Both the position numbers and the translations under genes were made by a program. From IMG/VR virus record IMGVR_UViG_3300009285_003312, positions 1 to 62,301 of that record: a DNA stretch of 62,301 nt; one strand, 5' to 3'. The DNA is from a virus. A model generated the notes under the pieces. It ran no database searches and was not told the origin of the DNA. It saw nothing but the letters and a program-made list of their open reading frames with translations. Shown here piece by piece: positions 9,118 through 18,158 of this stretch; within the stretch, counting starts at the first letter, position 1; each line of letters opens with the position of its first letter.

Positions 9118-9708
9118 TTATTGTTGATTTATCTCAAGTGCACGCTGTACTGCGAGCTTCTTGTGTTGTATATGATCTTCCTGCATAGAAAGAGCAAACT
9201 CATCATCCTTCCCCCGTAGGTGCTGTATATCTCCCAATACAAAATTATGCTTCTGATTCCTTAATAGTGAAAAAATTCTATCGGTCTCGCGAAGGAAGCA
9301 ATAGTCTTTTCCATATTTATTAATATATTTATCTAAAATACTAATCCACCCCTTTTGACAAAATGATCCCCACCCCGCTAACGCCATTTGAGCATCATAG
9401 TACATATTATTCTCAATAGCATTAGCATACTCCTGAGTACCAGAGTGACAAATCCTAGACGGGTCTTCTATAAATTTGTTATACACATCGTCTAGATTAT
9501 TAATAACACAATCATCATCTTGAAAATAAACCATATCGTTTCTTGCTCTCTCCGCCAATTTATATCTACCATACGACATTATATTCTCAGACTTACCATG
9601 GTCTGTAATCATAATCTCATCAATAAAATCCCACCTAGATAGAGACTTAATTATTTCTGGTAGATTATATTGTCTCTTCCAAGTTATTAAACAGGCCGTC
9701 ACCTTCAT
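9118..9708 (-). CDS. Glycosyltransferase (GT-A fold, DDD motif)
   Basis: This 196-residue protein begins VTACLITWKRQYNLPEIIKS, the GT2 N-terminal strand-turn. It contains MVYFQDDDCVINN, with the DDD metal/nucleotide-sugar motif, around residues 60-70. A later GWGSFCQKGW segment and ETDRIFSLL fit the acceptor-binding half. It overlaps the epimerase gene by 4 bases. At under 200 aa it is short for the family but has both key regions. The acceptor is unknown. Confidence 0.75.
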   Translation of the reverse strand: MKVTACLITWKRQYNLPEIIKSLSRWDFIDEIMITDHGKSENIMSYGRYKLAERARNDMVYFQDDDCVINNLDDVYNKFIEDPSRICHSGTQEYANAIENNMYYDAQMALAGWGSFCQKGWISILDKYINKYGKDYCFLRETDRIFSLLRNQKHNFVLGDIQHLRGKDDEFALSMQEDHIQHKKLAVQRALEINQQ

Positions 9709-10562
9709 AAATTCTCTCTATACCAAGCCACCGTCTCTTTTATTCCATCTAAGAGAGTATATTCTGGCTTGAATCCTAGTTTGTCTAGTGTGGTAGTATC
9801 CGCGCATAGGCGTGTATTATTAGTTTCCCCAGCTCTCATTGAATAGTGGACTATTTTAGACTTACTATCAGCTTCCGCCACAATCATGTCCGCTAGTTTA
9901 TTAACAGTAGTCTCTTCTCCACTTCCAATCTCAATAGTTGTCCCCTCTAGGGACTTTTCTCCAGCCACAAGGATTGTCGCTCTTACGGCATCTTTGGCGT
10001 GAATTAGATCTACTGTTTGTTCTCCATCTCCCCATATTCCAATGTCGTGATCTTCTAGTGCCCACCTGGTAAAGAATGGGACTGCCTTCTGGCAATGGAA
10101 TGACTGGTTTGGACCATAAACATTAAACCATTTAATTGACACGGTTGGGAGACCAAACTCATCATGATACATCTTTGTGAAAGACTCTCCCGCCGATTTA
10201 GTAATAGAGTATGTGTTATTCCAAACATTTGGCTTAGTTATCTCTATAACTTTTGTATTATTTTTCCTAGCGCCGTCTAGGATATTAACTGTTCCAATAA
10301 TATTAACCATAGAGGCCTCATAGGCTTTTTCGATTAATTCACTGGTCCCAAGTAGACCAGCTAAGTGATAGACCATATCAAAATCTTGGATAATATCTAG
10401 TATGGCCTTGCGATCTGTAATATCGGCAAAGATAATCCCATCTGAGATTTCGGTATTGCGATCATTCGTAAGGACCATAACCTCGTGCCCATCCTTCTCT
10501 AGTTCTGAAACCAAGAAACTTCCGATAAACCCTGTGCCACCTGTAACTAGTATTTTGCTCAT
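9705..10562 (-). CDS. NAD-dependent sugar epimerase/dehydratase (extended SDR)
   Basis: This 285-residue extended short-chain dehydrogenase has the Rossmann glycine motif TGGTGFIGSF at residues 7-16, D-I-T-D after strand 3, and YHLAGLLG. Its active-site YSITK (Tyr-x3-Lys) is followed by the NVYGP and DLIHAKDAV segments of nucleotide-sugar epimerases. It would interconvert or dehydrate an NDP-sugar for the nearby glycosyltransferases. The upstream Ser/Thr of the usual catalytic triad falls in an EITKPNVWNN stretch and is not obvious, which might mean altered chemistry. Overlap of 4 bases with the DegT-family gene indicates coupled translation. Confidence 0.9.
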   Translation of the reverse strand: MSKILVTGGTGFIGSFLVSELEKDGHEVMVLTNDRNTEISDGIIFADITDRKAILDIIQDFDMVYHLAGLLGTSELIEKAYEASMVNIIGTVNILDGARKNNTKVIEITKPNVWNNTYSITKSAGESFTKMYHDEFGLPTVSIKWFNVYGPNQSFHCQKAVPFFTRWALEDHDIGIWGDGEQTVDLIHAKDAVRATILVAGEKSLEGTTIEIGSGEETTVNKLADMIVAEADSKSKIVHYSMRAGETNNTRLCADTTTLDKLGFKPEYTLLDGIKETVAWYRENL

Positions 10563-11686
10563 ATTTCTCCTGTCATTATGTTTATAATAGTTGTAATGTC
10601 TTGATTGGTAAAATCTGGGTTATTTCCTATATATAATCCAGTTTCATGGATCTTTTTTGCGTTAGGACAGTCAGCCTTATTCTCACCATAGAATGGTTGG
10701 TTTGTTAGGTCCCCGCCAACTATGGGCCTAACCTCTATTTTTCCATCACATCTATTAATTAGTATATCTCGCTCCTTGACTGATTTGCAAATAAATGGGA
10801 CGGCAAAGTTAGAATAAGTCATATACTTGTGCCCTTTTCCAGAAATCATCCGATAGTTTGCTTGTCTCTTCCCAATAATCTCATTTAGGTAAGGTAACTG
10901 GAGCAGACCAAGAAATCCCTGAATTTCTGTGGGTCGTAGGTTATATCCATTAGAGTAGAATGTGTATCTTGAGTAAAATGACTTTCCAACTCCATACTCA
11001 TGTCTAATCTTCTTCTGAGTTCTGACATCCAAGTTTCTATCCCATCCATGAGCCCTCACGATTCTCAGTTCTTGGGCTAGTTGGCTGTCGTCTGTACAAA
11101 TCATACCTCCTTCAATTGTAGACATGTGATGTCCCACATAGAAAGAGAATGTTGAGGCAAGTCCCCAGTTGCCAAGTTTCTTTCCTCTGTAAACAGTCCC
11201 TATTGATTCACAATTATCTTCTAGAAGAATGATATTATGTTTCTTACACTTTTTAGCAATATTCTCTATGTCTCCACAGCCCCCTAGGAGGTTAGTTAAA
11301 AATAAAACCCCAATGTCAGTGGGCACACTTTCTGAATGAACATTTAAGCTCTCTAGGCCAACATCAATGGGCACTGGAGTAAGCCCTAATTCTATTAGCG
11401 GCATAACTGTTGTTGACCATCCAAGAGCAGAAAAACCAACGCGGTCTCCCTTTTTAATCCTACCTAGATTAAGTAGTGCCTGAATAACCGCAAGGTTGGC
11501 GCTTGAGCCAGAGTTAACAAAGATAGAGTCTCTTCTGCCTTGCCAAGCTGAAAACTGCTTCTCAAACTCTATGCACTTTTCCCCAAAGCTAAGCTGTTTA
11601 GCCCATAATATAAACCACGCCAACCTAATTTTAGTCCATAGTTCATGATAAAAAGTTGACTTTATAAGTGGAATCATAGTGGCCAC
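10559..11686 (-). CDS. DegT/StrS-family PLP enzyme with His in place of Lys (3-dehydratase type)
   Basis: This 375-residue protein is a fold-type I PLP enzyme of the DegT/DnrJ/EryC1/StrS family. It shows NSGSSANL (phosphate-binding turn, about 58-65), LLEDNCESIGT with the ring-nitrogen aspartate near 157, and FYVGHHMSTIEGG at about 182-194. Ordinary sugar aminotransferases carry the Schiff-base lysine where the first His of GHH sits (about residue 186). His is the hallmark of ColD and E1-type 3-dehydratases, which make 3-deoxy sugars. I therefore infer a nucleotide-sugar 3-dehydratase, not an aminotransferase. It overlaps the DUF6625-like gene by 13 bases. The donor sugar is unknown. Confidence 0.8.
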   Translation of the reverse strand: MATMIPLIKSTFYHELWTKIRLAWFILWAKQLSFGEKCIEFEKQFSAWQGRRDSIFVNSGSSANLAVIQALLNLGRIKKGDRVGFSALGWSTTVMPLIELGLTPVPIDVGLESLNVHSESVPTDIGVLFLTNLLGGCGDIENIAKKCKKHNIILLEDNCESIGTVYRGKKLGNWGLASTFSFYVGHHMSTIEGGMICTDDSQLAQELRIVRAHGWDRNLDVRTQKKIRHEYGVGKSFYSRYTFYSNGYNLRPTEIQGFLGLLQLPYLNEIIGKRQANYRMISGKGHKYMTYSNFAVPFICKSVKERDILINRCDGKIEVRPIVGGDLTNQPFYGENKADCPNAKKIHETGLYIGNNPDFTNQDITTIINIMTGEI

Positions 11687-12420
11687 CTCTTAGTAAAGCT
11701 AAAATGAAAGATCATCATCTCCTCGCCGTCTTTGTCTACAAGTGAACCGTCTGGTTTAATAGTTAGTTGTGGCAATGGTTTATGTTGTGGTTGGCGATCA
11801 TACTGAAGCCAGTGAGCTGATCTAAAGTTAATATCTCTCCTATCTTGAGCCTCAAGGACGGTATTGGTAAACATCTGTTCTTCAAATGTATAAACATTAG
11901 TAGAGTTCTCAAATACATCCTTCCAAGCAGGATGTTTCGAAAAAAGACGGTTGATATAGTCGGTGTTTCGATAAAGAGAGAAAACTCCGTTAATCGCACC
12001 TGGGTCATTCCCGAAAATATCACATCCATTAAGGAATTCATCTGTCAGCCATTTGTCTAGGCGACCATAAACCACATCCCAGTTAACGTGACCCCACCAG
12101 TCAAAACCCTCAACATATTCGGGGAGAACGGCGGCTAAAGCTGGGGCATAGTCAGTCATTAACTTTCGAGGGAACCCAGTCTCTGGGTTAATAAAGTTTG
12201 TTGGGATTGCCCCAGTGTACTTCTCCACCCTAGAATTAAATTCATCCAGAGTCATAGGTATAATTTCTACATTACCCTTTGACTCAATTTGATTAGGAGT
12301 AAATATCTTCCAGTACCACCCATACTTTTTGAGATGTTGAACATTATTAATAAATCCATTTATCCATTCATCTGGATATGGCTTCCCAAATAATGTGTTT
12401 AAGATAACTTTCTTAATCAT
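11674..12420 (-). CDS. DUF6625-like putative glycosyltransferase
   Basis: This 248-residue protein has the WWGHVNWDVVYGRLDKWL segment (about residues 107-125) that resembles the WG-x-x-D-x-D-x-x-G hallmark of DUF6625 proteins in polysaccharide loci. It also has a NDPGAINGVFSLYRNTDYIN stretch typical of inverting GT-A-like enzymes. It lies within the island between the deacetylase and the DegT-family gene, with 4- and 13-base overlaps. A sugar transfer role is inferred from family context. Confidence 0.6.
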   Translation of the reverse strand: MIKKVILNTLFGKPYPDEWINGFINNVQHLKKYGWYWKIFTPNQIESKGNVEIIPMTLDEFNSRVEKYTGAIPTNFINPETGFPRKLMTDYAPALAAVLPEYVEGFDWWGHVNWDVVYGRLDKWLTDEFLNGCDIFGNDPGAINGVFSLYRNTDYINRLFSKHPAWKDVFENSTNVYTFEEQMFTNTVLEAQDRRDINFRSAHWLQYDRQPQHKPLPQLTIKPDGSLVDKDGEEMMIFHFSFTKRWPL

Positions 12421-12974
12421 TTCTTCCTGTTAAAACTGATATATTCTGGGCCTCTATCATTTGCCTCAAAGAATTGAGGATTAATCTTAAGTTGTGACTT
12501 ATAACACTGTAGGGCCAAGTGTTTCTTTTCTTGTTCATCTTTGGTTCCATTAATTCTAAAATCTCCAGTAGGACAGTCGCTGCCCTTACTATATGTCCCA
12601 TAGTACAATACTATCATACTATTCCCCCAACACTCTTCTACTATCTCTGAGATTAGATCGTGATGTGGGTTGCCACCTTCAGTGGCGGGAGCTAAAACTA
12701 TTCCTGGGCCATCCTGAGCTCCTAGGATAGATTCCATAAGAGTCTGTTTTTCAAAGCAAGTGTCTGAAACACCCCCAAACTCTACCCCATAAGCTCCAAG
12801 TATCTTGAGAGCATCAATGCTCTCCCATCTTCTTTGTTCTATTGGGATTAGAAACTTTTCTTCGTGTTGTACTCCGTCGGTAACAATAAAGACAAGTGGC
12901 TTTAGGCGCTGGATAAGGTATGATCCAAATAGTGCCTCATCATCATTGTGCGGCGCGATAAAGAGATTAACCAT
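12417..12974 (-). CDS. PIG-L/LmbE-type N-acetylglucosaminyl deacetylase
   Basis: This 185-residue protein starts LFIAPHNDDEALFGS, matching the zinc-binding AHPDDE motif of the PIG-L family (residues about 7-13). It carries the second metal site GGNPHHDLISE at about 100. It should remove an acetyl group from an N-acetylated sugar or sugar conjugate using zinc. The protein is a little shorter than typical bacterial members. Overlaps of 4 and 8 bases with neighbours show it is co-translated with the glycosyltransferases, so its substrate is probably a product of this island. Confidence 0.85.
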   Translation of the reverse strand: MVNLFIAPHNDDEALFGSYLIQRLKPLVFIVTDGVQHEEKFLIPIEQRRWESIDALKILGAYGVEFGGVSDTCFEKQTLMESILGAQDGPGIVLAPATEGGNPHHDLISEIVEECWGNSMIVLYYGTYSKGSDCPTGDFRINGTKDEQEKKHLALQCYKSQLKINPQFFEANDRGPEYISFNRKK

Positions 12975-13836
12975 CTAACTCCCTGTCTATAAATTGTTCA
13001 CCAGTGTGTTCTTCAATAAACTTTAATATAGTTGAAATACGATGTTCATAGGTATGGTACATTAGGGATTTCCTTCTCCCATTAATAGCCATCTGCTCGG
13101 CGAAAGCGGGGTCATCAATGAGCATCCCCATCTTAGTAATCATTTCCTCATCATCCTTATACCAAAAGAAGTCCTTTCCCTCTTCCAGCCCTAGGTTTTC
13201 TAAGTCTGGATGGTAGTCTTTTAGTACTGGGCCGATAGCTAGACACTCAAAGAAGCGCTGTTCTACCTGGCTTGTAAATGGCTTCTTGGCTGCAGAGCGA
13301 ATAAATTGCACTCTGGCATCATTAAGTCTTTTAACATACTCCTGGGGGGTATGCCCTTTCTGGTGGTCGCAGAAGGTAAATCCAGCATCCCTGAGAGTCT
13401 TGATACTCCTGGCTCTCTCGTCATATACATCTAGCCCCATAGAGCCAGAGAAAACAAAATCATATTTTTTCTCATACCCAGGTATCCTTTTGTGCATATC
13501 TGGTTCGCAGGCCTGGAACATTGTTATAAGTTCCCCCTGAAAAGTTTTCATCCTTTCTGGTAAGTTTGAATTTGCTATAAAAACAGTATCACAGGCCACC
13601 CAATTACTTACACTCATTTCTTGGCGATCAAACATCACGTCAATCTCCCAGATAGATGTAAACTTATCCCCCTTAATAAAATTAAAGAATGGTTCTATAT
13701 TTAGAACATAATCAACGCTTCCTCCGGTATATGGAACAATTACATCCTCCATCCCCATTTTTTTAGCAGCATGCAGTAGATAATTCTTTTTATTCCAAGT
13801 AATATCATTATTATATGCATTAAGATAAAGCTTCAT
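12967..13836 (-). CDS. CgeB-like glycosyltransferase (GT-B)
   Basis: Starting at the ATG at 13836, which overlaps the upstream stop as ATGA, the product is 289 aa. The segment GYEKKYDFVFSGSMGLDVYDER, followed by RFFECLAIGPVLKDY and EDDEEMITKMGMLIDDPAFAEQM, matches the C-terminal nucleotide-sugar domain of CgeB/YkvP-type glycosyltransferases (family 1-like, GT-B). The N-terminal half carries WEIDVMFDRQ and VFIANSNLPERM. It should act in the cytoplasm on an unknown acceptor. An eight-residue upstream extension is open but unlikely. Confidence 0.75.
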   Translation of the reverse strand: MKLYLNAYNNDITWNKKNYLLHAAKKMGMEDVIVPYTGGSVDYVLNIEPFFNFIKGDKFTSIWEIDVMFDRQEMSVSNWVACDTVFIANSNLPERMKTFQGELITMFQACEPDMHKRIPGYEKKYDFVFSGSMGLDVYDERARSIKTLRDAGFTFCDHQKGHTPQEYVKRLNDARVQFIRSAAKKPFTSQVEQRFFECLAIGPVLKDYHPDLENLGLEEGKDFFWYKDDEEMITKMGMLIDDPAFAEQMAINGRRKSLMYHTYEHRISTILKFIEEHTGEQFIDRELDG

Positions 13837-14375
13837 TTTGTAGCCCTCGCAAGTAAGCACCCCATGTCGTGTCCTTCGACCATCTTTTCTATGGCTATAT
13901 TCTTAAATCTGTTCCTTAATAAGAGATCTTCTAGTGATGATTTAATAAAGCCAGATTTATGATATTCCCCATTATGTGAGTGAGATCCATAAAAAATAGA
14001 TAGTAATCCATGTTCGCCCTCAAACTCGTAAAAATATCCATCTAATATTTGACCTTGAGCATATTTAATACATTGCCTACATGCCCATTCTAAGTCTGGG
14101 ACATTAATAATTATTTCTCCACCATCAACTAATTTAGAGTACCAAACTCCCAATATCCTATCTAGCTCTATGTGGGAAAAGTGTTCTAATAGGTGTGAAG
14201 TGTAAATTTTTTCCACCGTCGTGTCACCAACTTCCTCTAGCGTGGCAGCATCCCAGTTCTTTATATGTGGCTCCCTAACATAATAATCTACAAAGGTCCA
14301 CTCACTTGGATCTCCCATCACCCCTTTGTGTTGATTATGTAGCGGTCCTGGACCACATCCTAAATATAGCTTCAT
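13833..14375 (-). CDS. SAM-dependent methyltransferase
   Basis: This 180-residue class I methyltransferase has motif I LYLGCGPGPL at the N terminus, an acidic residue in VDYY near residue 31, KIYTSHLLEHF (motif IV region) and LVDGGEIIINVPD. The pattern matches methyltransferases of surface-polysaccharide loci that methylate sugars or lipid-linked glycans. It ends with an ATGA overlap into the CgeB-like gene. The substrate is unknown, but a glycan of this island is most likely. Confidence 0.8.
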   Translation of the reverse strand: MKLYLGCGPGPLHNQHKGVMGDPSEWTFVDYYVREPHIKNWDAATLEEVGDTTVEKIYTSHLLEHFSHIELDRILGVWYSKLVDGGEIIINVPDLEWACRQCIKYAQGQILDGYFYEFEGEHGLLSIFYGSHSHNGEYHKSGFIKSSLEDLLLRNRFKNIAIEKMVEGHDMGCLLARATK

Positions 14376-14986
14376 TAATAGATACCCCTTTCTTTCCTCA
14401 ATTTATCATATTCTCTCTGGTCTCTCTTATTCTCCTCTTCAACCGAGAAGCCTACTCGCCTGAGAGTCGCGGCTTTTTGATGGCTTATTCCTACGCGCCC
14501 CTCCTTAAAGAAGATGTCTTTTATCCTATAGTAATAATCATCATCTGAGGTAAAGTTTCTAAACTCTTCATTAAGCATTCCCCGCTCCCGCCATATCTCC
14601 TTCGGAACTACAAAATAGCTCCCAGTAAACCCTGGGTAGTTTAGGTTGATTATCTCTGGACATACCACCCTTCCCTCCACGCAAATATCCCTGATATTGC
14701 CCCTTACCAACTCCGTGTCAGAATTGGCTATAATTGTAAAATCTGAAGTAGAGAGAGCCCAGCCCCTATTCACGTTCTTAGTAAAACCAACGTTGTGTGG
14801 AGAATAGATATAAATGTCAGCTATGTCTCTCAACTTCCTACTGAATTTCCCCCCGTCCTCCGTTATTATAATTTGATTAACCTGATTCCTATGCGATTTG
14901 GCACAGGTTAGTGCTAGGTCTACGAGGCCCGCTGTTATACTATGGGTTGGTATTACCAACGTCTTAGTACGTTTATCTTCATCCAT
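14375..14986 (-). CDS. Family 2 glycosyltransferase (paralogue of 18155-19339 C-terminal part)
   Basis: This 203-residue protein has LVIPTHSITAGL, QIIITEDGGKF, NVGFTKNVNRGW and the donor-binding IIANSDTELVRGN (NSD motif). It matches the C-terminal 200 residues of the HNH-fused protein at 18155-19339 nearly along the whole length, for example GNIRDICVEGRV against GNLRDLCIEGKV. The two are clear paralogues inside one operon. It probably transfers a sugar using a GT-A fold; the acceptor is unknown. Confidence 0.8.
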   Translation of the reverse strand: MDEDKRTKTLVIPTHSITAGLVDLALTCAKSHRNQVNQIIITEDGGKFSRKLRDIADIYIYSPHNVGFTKNVNRGWALSTSDFTIIANSDTELVRGNIRDICVEGRVVCPEIINLNYPGFTGSYFVVPKEIWRERGMLNEEFRNFTSDDDYYYRIKDIFFKEGRVGISHQKAATLRRVGFSVEEENKRDQREYDKLRKERGIY

Positions 14987-15638
14987 ATCGAGGGTCCCTC
15001 ACATGTGGTTTTGTTGAAAAATCAGGGTTTCCCCTAGATATAGGAGTCATATATTTTATCTTTACATCCGTCATTCCAGCCGCATATGGGAAGCTAATTT
15101 GATCCCTTATGGTCCCGCTCATAAGTTGGTAGAACCATTCTTGGTTAAACAACTCTACGTCTAGGTTGTTCTTTCGAATAACAACTTTTGTCTCAGCCAG
15201 ATCTCCAGTAAACGGATAGTCACCTATGCGCTCAATGTGATTTTCTATAACACTGGGATTGTCTAGCTTTAACCTGATACATTCGGCAGCCTCCTCGCTT
15301 GGGAGTTTCCTCTCGGGGTGTCTAAACGTCATTATGTCAACATCCCCCATCTTCCCCACCAATTCCTCTGGAGTAATGTTTAATATAATAGAACCATCAA
15401 TCCAAATTGTGTGGTCATATTCTGGGAATATTTGGTGTGAAAGGAGTTTGTGCCACCTTGCATTCCTGCGCGGATCATTAAATAGGGCGGTAGCGGGGAG
15501 ATATTTCCACCCATCTGGGCTCGGATTATCTGGAAGCACTTGATCGGTAAACATATACCAATCAGCTACGCCCCAGTTTTGCTCTGTTTTACTGGTTTCA
15601 TGTCCTCCAGTGATACAACTATAAACGGCTATTGACAT
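14979..15638 (-). CDS. DUF616-like glycosyltransferase domain protein
   Basis: The ATG at 15638 has GCGGAG just upstream and is preferred over an upstream start. The product is 219 aa. NARWHKLLSHQIFPEYD and HTIWIDGSIIL match the core of DUF616 (TOD1/MUCI70-type) proteins, where WIDGS supplies the metal/donor-sugar aspartate. SIAVYSCITGGHE at the N terminus fits the first strand. It overlaps the following glycosyltransferase by 8 bases. Sugar transfer is the likely role. Confidence 0.7.
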   Translation of the reverse strand: MSIAVYSCITGGHETSKTEQNWGVADWYMFTDQVLPDNPSPDGWKYLPATALFNDPRRNARWHKLLSHQIFPEYDHTIWIDGSIILNITPEELVGKMGDVDIMTFRHPERKLPSEEAAECIRLKLDNPSVIENHIERIGDYPFTGDLAETKVVIRKNNLDVELFNQEWFYQLMSGTIRDQISFPYAAGMTDVKIKYMTPISRGNPDFSTKPHVRDPRYG

Positions 15639-15666
15639 GTTTCTCCGCGGACTCAATATATAACTA

Positions 15667-16185
15667 TTATTTATACGCCCTAATAATAAGTCCTGGACAC
15701 TTCAAGTTGCCCTCGTCATCTCTGTGTTTCCAGGTGCTTTTTACTTCTACTTTAGAGAATAGGGGATCAAAGAAATAGTGGACTAAATCTTCTGTCCAAA
15801 ATACCTTATGGAGATCTTCTATTTCTGTGTGTTTTGTTTTGTCTGCCAAATCTACTCCAAAGATCATTCTATTTAATTCATGGATGGATATTTTTCCGCT
15901 TACATATGAGTCCACATGTGCCTGGCCATTGTTGGTAACCATGTGAACTAATCCACCTGGTTTTAATGCCCTGAGCCACTCCCTGAGAACATCTGTAATT
16001 TCTCTGTAGTAAAAATGTTCAAGTATCCAATGTCCAAAAACTTCATCTAACTCTCCATCTTTAAATGGCAACTTTCGGACATCTCCAATAATATCAATGC
16101 CAGGAATTTTTTTAGCATCCATTTGGATGTATCCTGGATTCGGTCTAACGCCGCCGCCTATTTCAAGCTTTTGTAATGATTTCAT
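15667..16185 (-). CDS. SAM-dependent methyltransferase
   Basis: This 172-residue class I methyltransferase-like protein has LEIGGGVRPNPGYIQMDAK as motif I and the acidic loop, VRKLPFKDGELDEVFG and WILEHFYYREITDVL (motif IV and post-IV), and LKPGGLVHMV. Such small proteins are common in phage and bacterial glycan clusters, where they methylate sugars or sugar phosphates. It overlaps the upstream GT4 gene by 23 bases, so translation is coupled. Confidence 0.8.
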   Translation of the reverse strand: MKSLQKLEIGGGVRPNPGYIQMDAKKIPGIDIIGDVRKLPFKDGELDEVFGHWILEHFYYREITDVLREWLRALKPGGLVHMVTNNGQAHVDSYVSGKISIHELNRMIFGVDLADKTKHTEIEDLHKVFWTEDLVHYFFDPLFSKVEVKSTWKHRDDEGNLKCPGLIIRAYK

Positions 16186-17113
16186 TTACCCCCCTTGCGC
16201 AGGCGACCCATGAGTAATGATTAATATACGCTTTTCTCTTTTGCCAGATTTTAAATTCAGCCAACATAGCATCCTCTAGTTCTGTAATATTACCCAGGGT
16301 AAATTTCCTCGCATAGTGGGGGTCAACATCTGAGAATACTGGTAGGTCTGAGTGGATAATATGGCAACCAGCAGACATGGCCTCCCAAAGCGGAAGCGAC
16401 CAACCTTCTCGATTGGCATTTTTAATAAAAACATTATTCTTGGCATAAAGAGCATTTAAGTCAATCTTCTCAAGGTCTAAGTCAATGATATTAATCATCG
16501 GTAATTCTCCGTGATCTCTCCCAGCTCTTACCAGTTCTAGAGTTCTCACATATTCATCATAGTCTATATTATAGGACTTAATTGTTAATATGGTATCGTG
16601 TGCATTTTTACCATAAAAAGAATTGTAATATGCCGATATAGTATCTTTCCAATTTTCCCTACTCCCCTCTTTCCCAAGGGAATCATGTAGCGTGAGAATG
16701 GAGAACTTATATGGCCTGCATCCAGAAAAATCCTTAGCATTTACTCCAAGCGGAACCACATATATCGGCACAGTTACCCCATTATCAATAAATACTTTTC
16801 TATTCCATTCTGTTGGAGTAATAACGGCATCACACTTGTTTAGTAGTTCTGGCCAGTCTGATTTCCACCCCGTAAAGGTTTCTGTCTCATGCATCGTAAA
16901 GAATATATTCTTTTTTCCCTCTGCAAACTCTGGATATTTTATATAGTGGGGAGGCCTAATCCATAGCGCTACATCTTCTGTGTCTCCCTTCCTTGGGAAG
17001 AATATAACCTCATGCCCTAGCGCACGCAGGTTAGCCTCTAGTTGATATGCCATGAGCCCATATCCACTCTTTAGCTGGCGCCTCTGCCCAGCGTCGAAAA
17101 TCCTTACGCGCAT
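16163..17113 (-). CDS. Family 4 (group 1) glycosyltransferase
   Basis: The ATG at 17113 has GGGAGAAG 8 bases upstream and gives 316 aa. Evidence includes LKSGYGLMAYQLEANLRALG (N-terminal acceptor domain), FFTMHETETF, CDAVITPTEWNRKVF, VPIYVVPLGVN at the domain boundary, and NREGWSLPLWEAMSAGCHII. The last is the GT4 E-x7-E region that holds the donor nucleotide. The start lies 10 bases inside the end of an HNH gene, which therefore supplies its ribosome site. Confidence 0.85.
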   Translation of the reverse strand: MRVRIFDAGQRRQLKSGYGLMAYQLEANLRALGHEVIFFPRKGDTEDVALWIRPPHYIKYPEFAEGKKNIFFTMHETETFTGWKSDWPELLNKCDAVITPTEWNRKVFIDNGVTVPIYVVPLGVNAKDFSGCRPYKFSILTLHDSLGKEGSRENWKDTISAYYNSFYGKNAHDTILTIKSYNIDYDEYVRTLELVRAGRDHGELPMINIIDLDLEKIDLNALYAKNNVFIKNANREGWSLPLWEAMSAGCHIIHSDLPVFSDVDPHYARKFTLGNITELEDAMLAEFKIWQKRKAYINHYSWVACARGVNEIITKA

Positions 17114-17511
17114 ATTATTGCTTCTCCCTTCTTTGTTTTCCACCCCCTATTTACAATATCATCAACTTGATGATGACATTTAGAACACAGTTTAATCCAA
17201 TCGTTTATATCTTTTTTGTATTCTCCAGAAACATTAGCCCATTCAAATCTTTTGCTTACACCCTGACGCCTACATTGTTCACACTTATCAGCTTTCCCAT
17301 AATGATATTTTATCCAATCATGAATTGCCATATATCCAGCCTCGTCCCCCCTCCACGCGAAATGGTTTATCCCAGTCATTGCTGGTCTTTTTTTCCCAGC
17401 CCAATAACCATGATTCCCCTTCTTGAAAGCACTCTTTGGGATTATCCCAGTTTTGACTCCCTTGTTCCAGGGTATCATTCCTTTTTGAAAAACACCAGTG
17501 GTTTTTTCCAT
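17104..17511 (-). CDS. HNH endonuclease inside glycosyltransferase operon
   Basis: This 135-residue protein starts with FQKGMIPWNKGVKTGIIPKS, the NUMOD3/GIY-YIG-associated DNA-binding motif. It then has NHFAWRGDEAGYMAIHDWIK and a compact HNH-like zinc site CEQCRRQ...CSKCHHQVDD. An ATG with GAGGAA upstream begins 2 bases after the stop of one glycosyltransferase and ends within the start of the next. It is a free-standing homing endonuclease inserted between two genes without breaking either. Confidence 0.8.
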   Translation of the reverse strand: MEKTTGVFQKGMIPWNKGVKTGIIPKSAFKKGNHGYWAGKKRPAMTGINHFAWRGDEAGYMAIHDWIKYHYGKADKCEQCRRQGVSKRFEWANVSGEYKKDINDWIKLCSKCHHQVDDIVNRGWKTKKGEAIICA

Positions 17512-17513
17512 TG

Positions 17514-18158
17514 TTAATTCCTCGCAGCCCTTAATGCTCCAAACTTTTCTCTAGCAATCTTTCTTTCCTCTTGTTCGTTAATCTCCCCTGCTTCTTGAGC
17601 CTTTTTAACACTGGCTCCGCCGTAGTGCCACACATATGCGTCCTTGCGCCAATATTGCTTATATCCCTTCTCGGTTACCCTATCAATAAACGCAACCTCT
17701 TGACCATAGAACCCGAAGTCTTCTGGAAATCCACCAACTTCTTCCCATATCTTTTTGGAGAAGAAAATACAAAATCCACTTAAACACCATCCTGGATATA
17801 GCGCCCCAAAGTCAACAATCTCCGTATGATTTGACTTGGGCTCTTTACCCTGGGCGTTCTTAGACCCCTGTGGGCAGGTAGTTGGACCTACAACTCCAGC
17901 ATCATTATACATTTTGAATACTTCCATTAACTTACTCTCCCATCCTGGCTCTACAAGAGTATCGGTATTGAGGAGACAGATATACTCTGCCTCAGACTTC
18001 TTAATCAACTTATTCCATAGCTTACCCAGGTTCTCATTTTTTGGATAATTATCCCATACGGTTAGGTGATATGGGGAAAAGGTCTGACCCATCACAGAAG
18101 CCACACAGGCGTTTTCAAACTGTGGTGCATTATATTTAACAAGGATAATCTCAATCAT
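17514..18158 (-). CDS. Family 2 glycosyltransferase
   Basis: This 214-residue protein shows EIILVKYNAPQFENACVASV at the N terminus, a KNENLGKLWNKLIKK loop, YICLLNTDTLVEPGWES with the NTD donor motif near residue 63, and LSGFCIFFSKKIWEEVGGF plus GFYGQEVAFIDRV. These are the acceptor and ED-like motifs of rhamnosyl/galactosyl-type GT2 enzymes. It overlaps the preceding fusion gene by 4 bases. Donor and acceptor are unknown. Confidence 0.85.
   Translation of the reverse strand: MIEIILVKYNAPQFENACVASVMGQTFSPYHLTVWDNYPKNENLGKLWNKLIKKSEAEYICLLNTDTLVEPGWESKLMEVFKMYNDAGVVGPTTCPQGSKNAQGKEPKSNHTEIVDFGALYPGWCLSGFCIFFSKKIWEEVGGFPEDFGFYGQEVAFIDRVTEKGYKQYWRKDAYVWHYGGASVKKAQEAGEINEQEERKIAREKFGALRAARN

Noticed and set aside
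10559-11686. Plain sugar aminotransferase call
   Set aside because: The Schiff-base lysine is replaced by His, which points to the 3-dehydratase branch of the same family.
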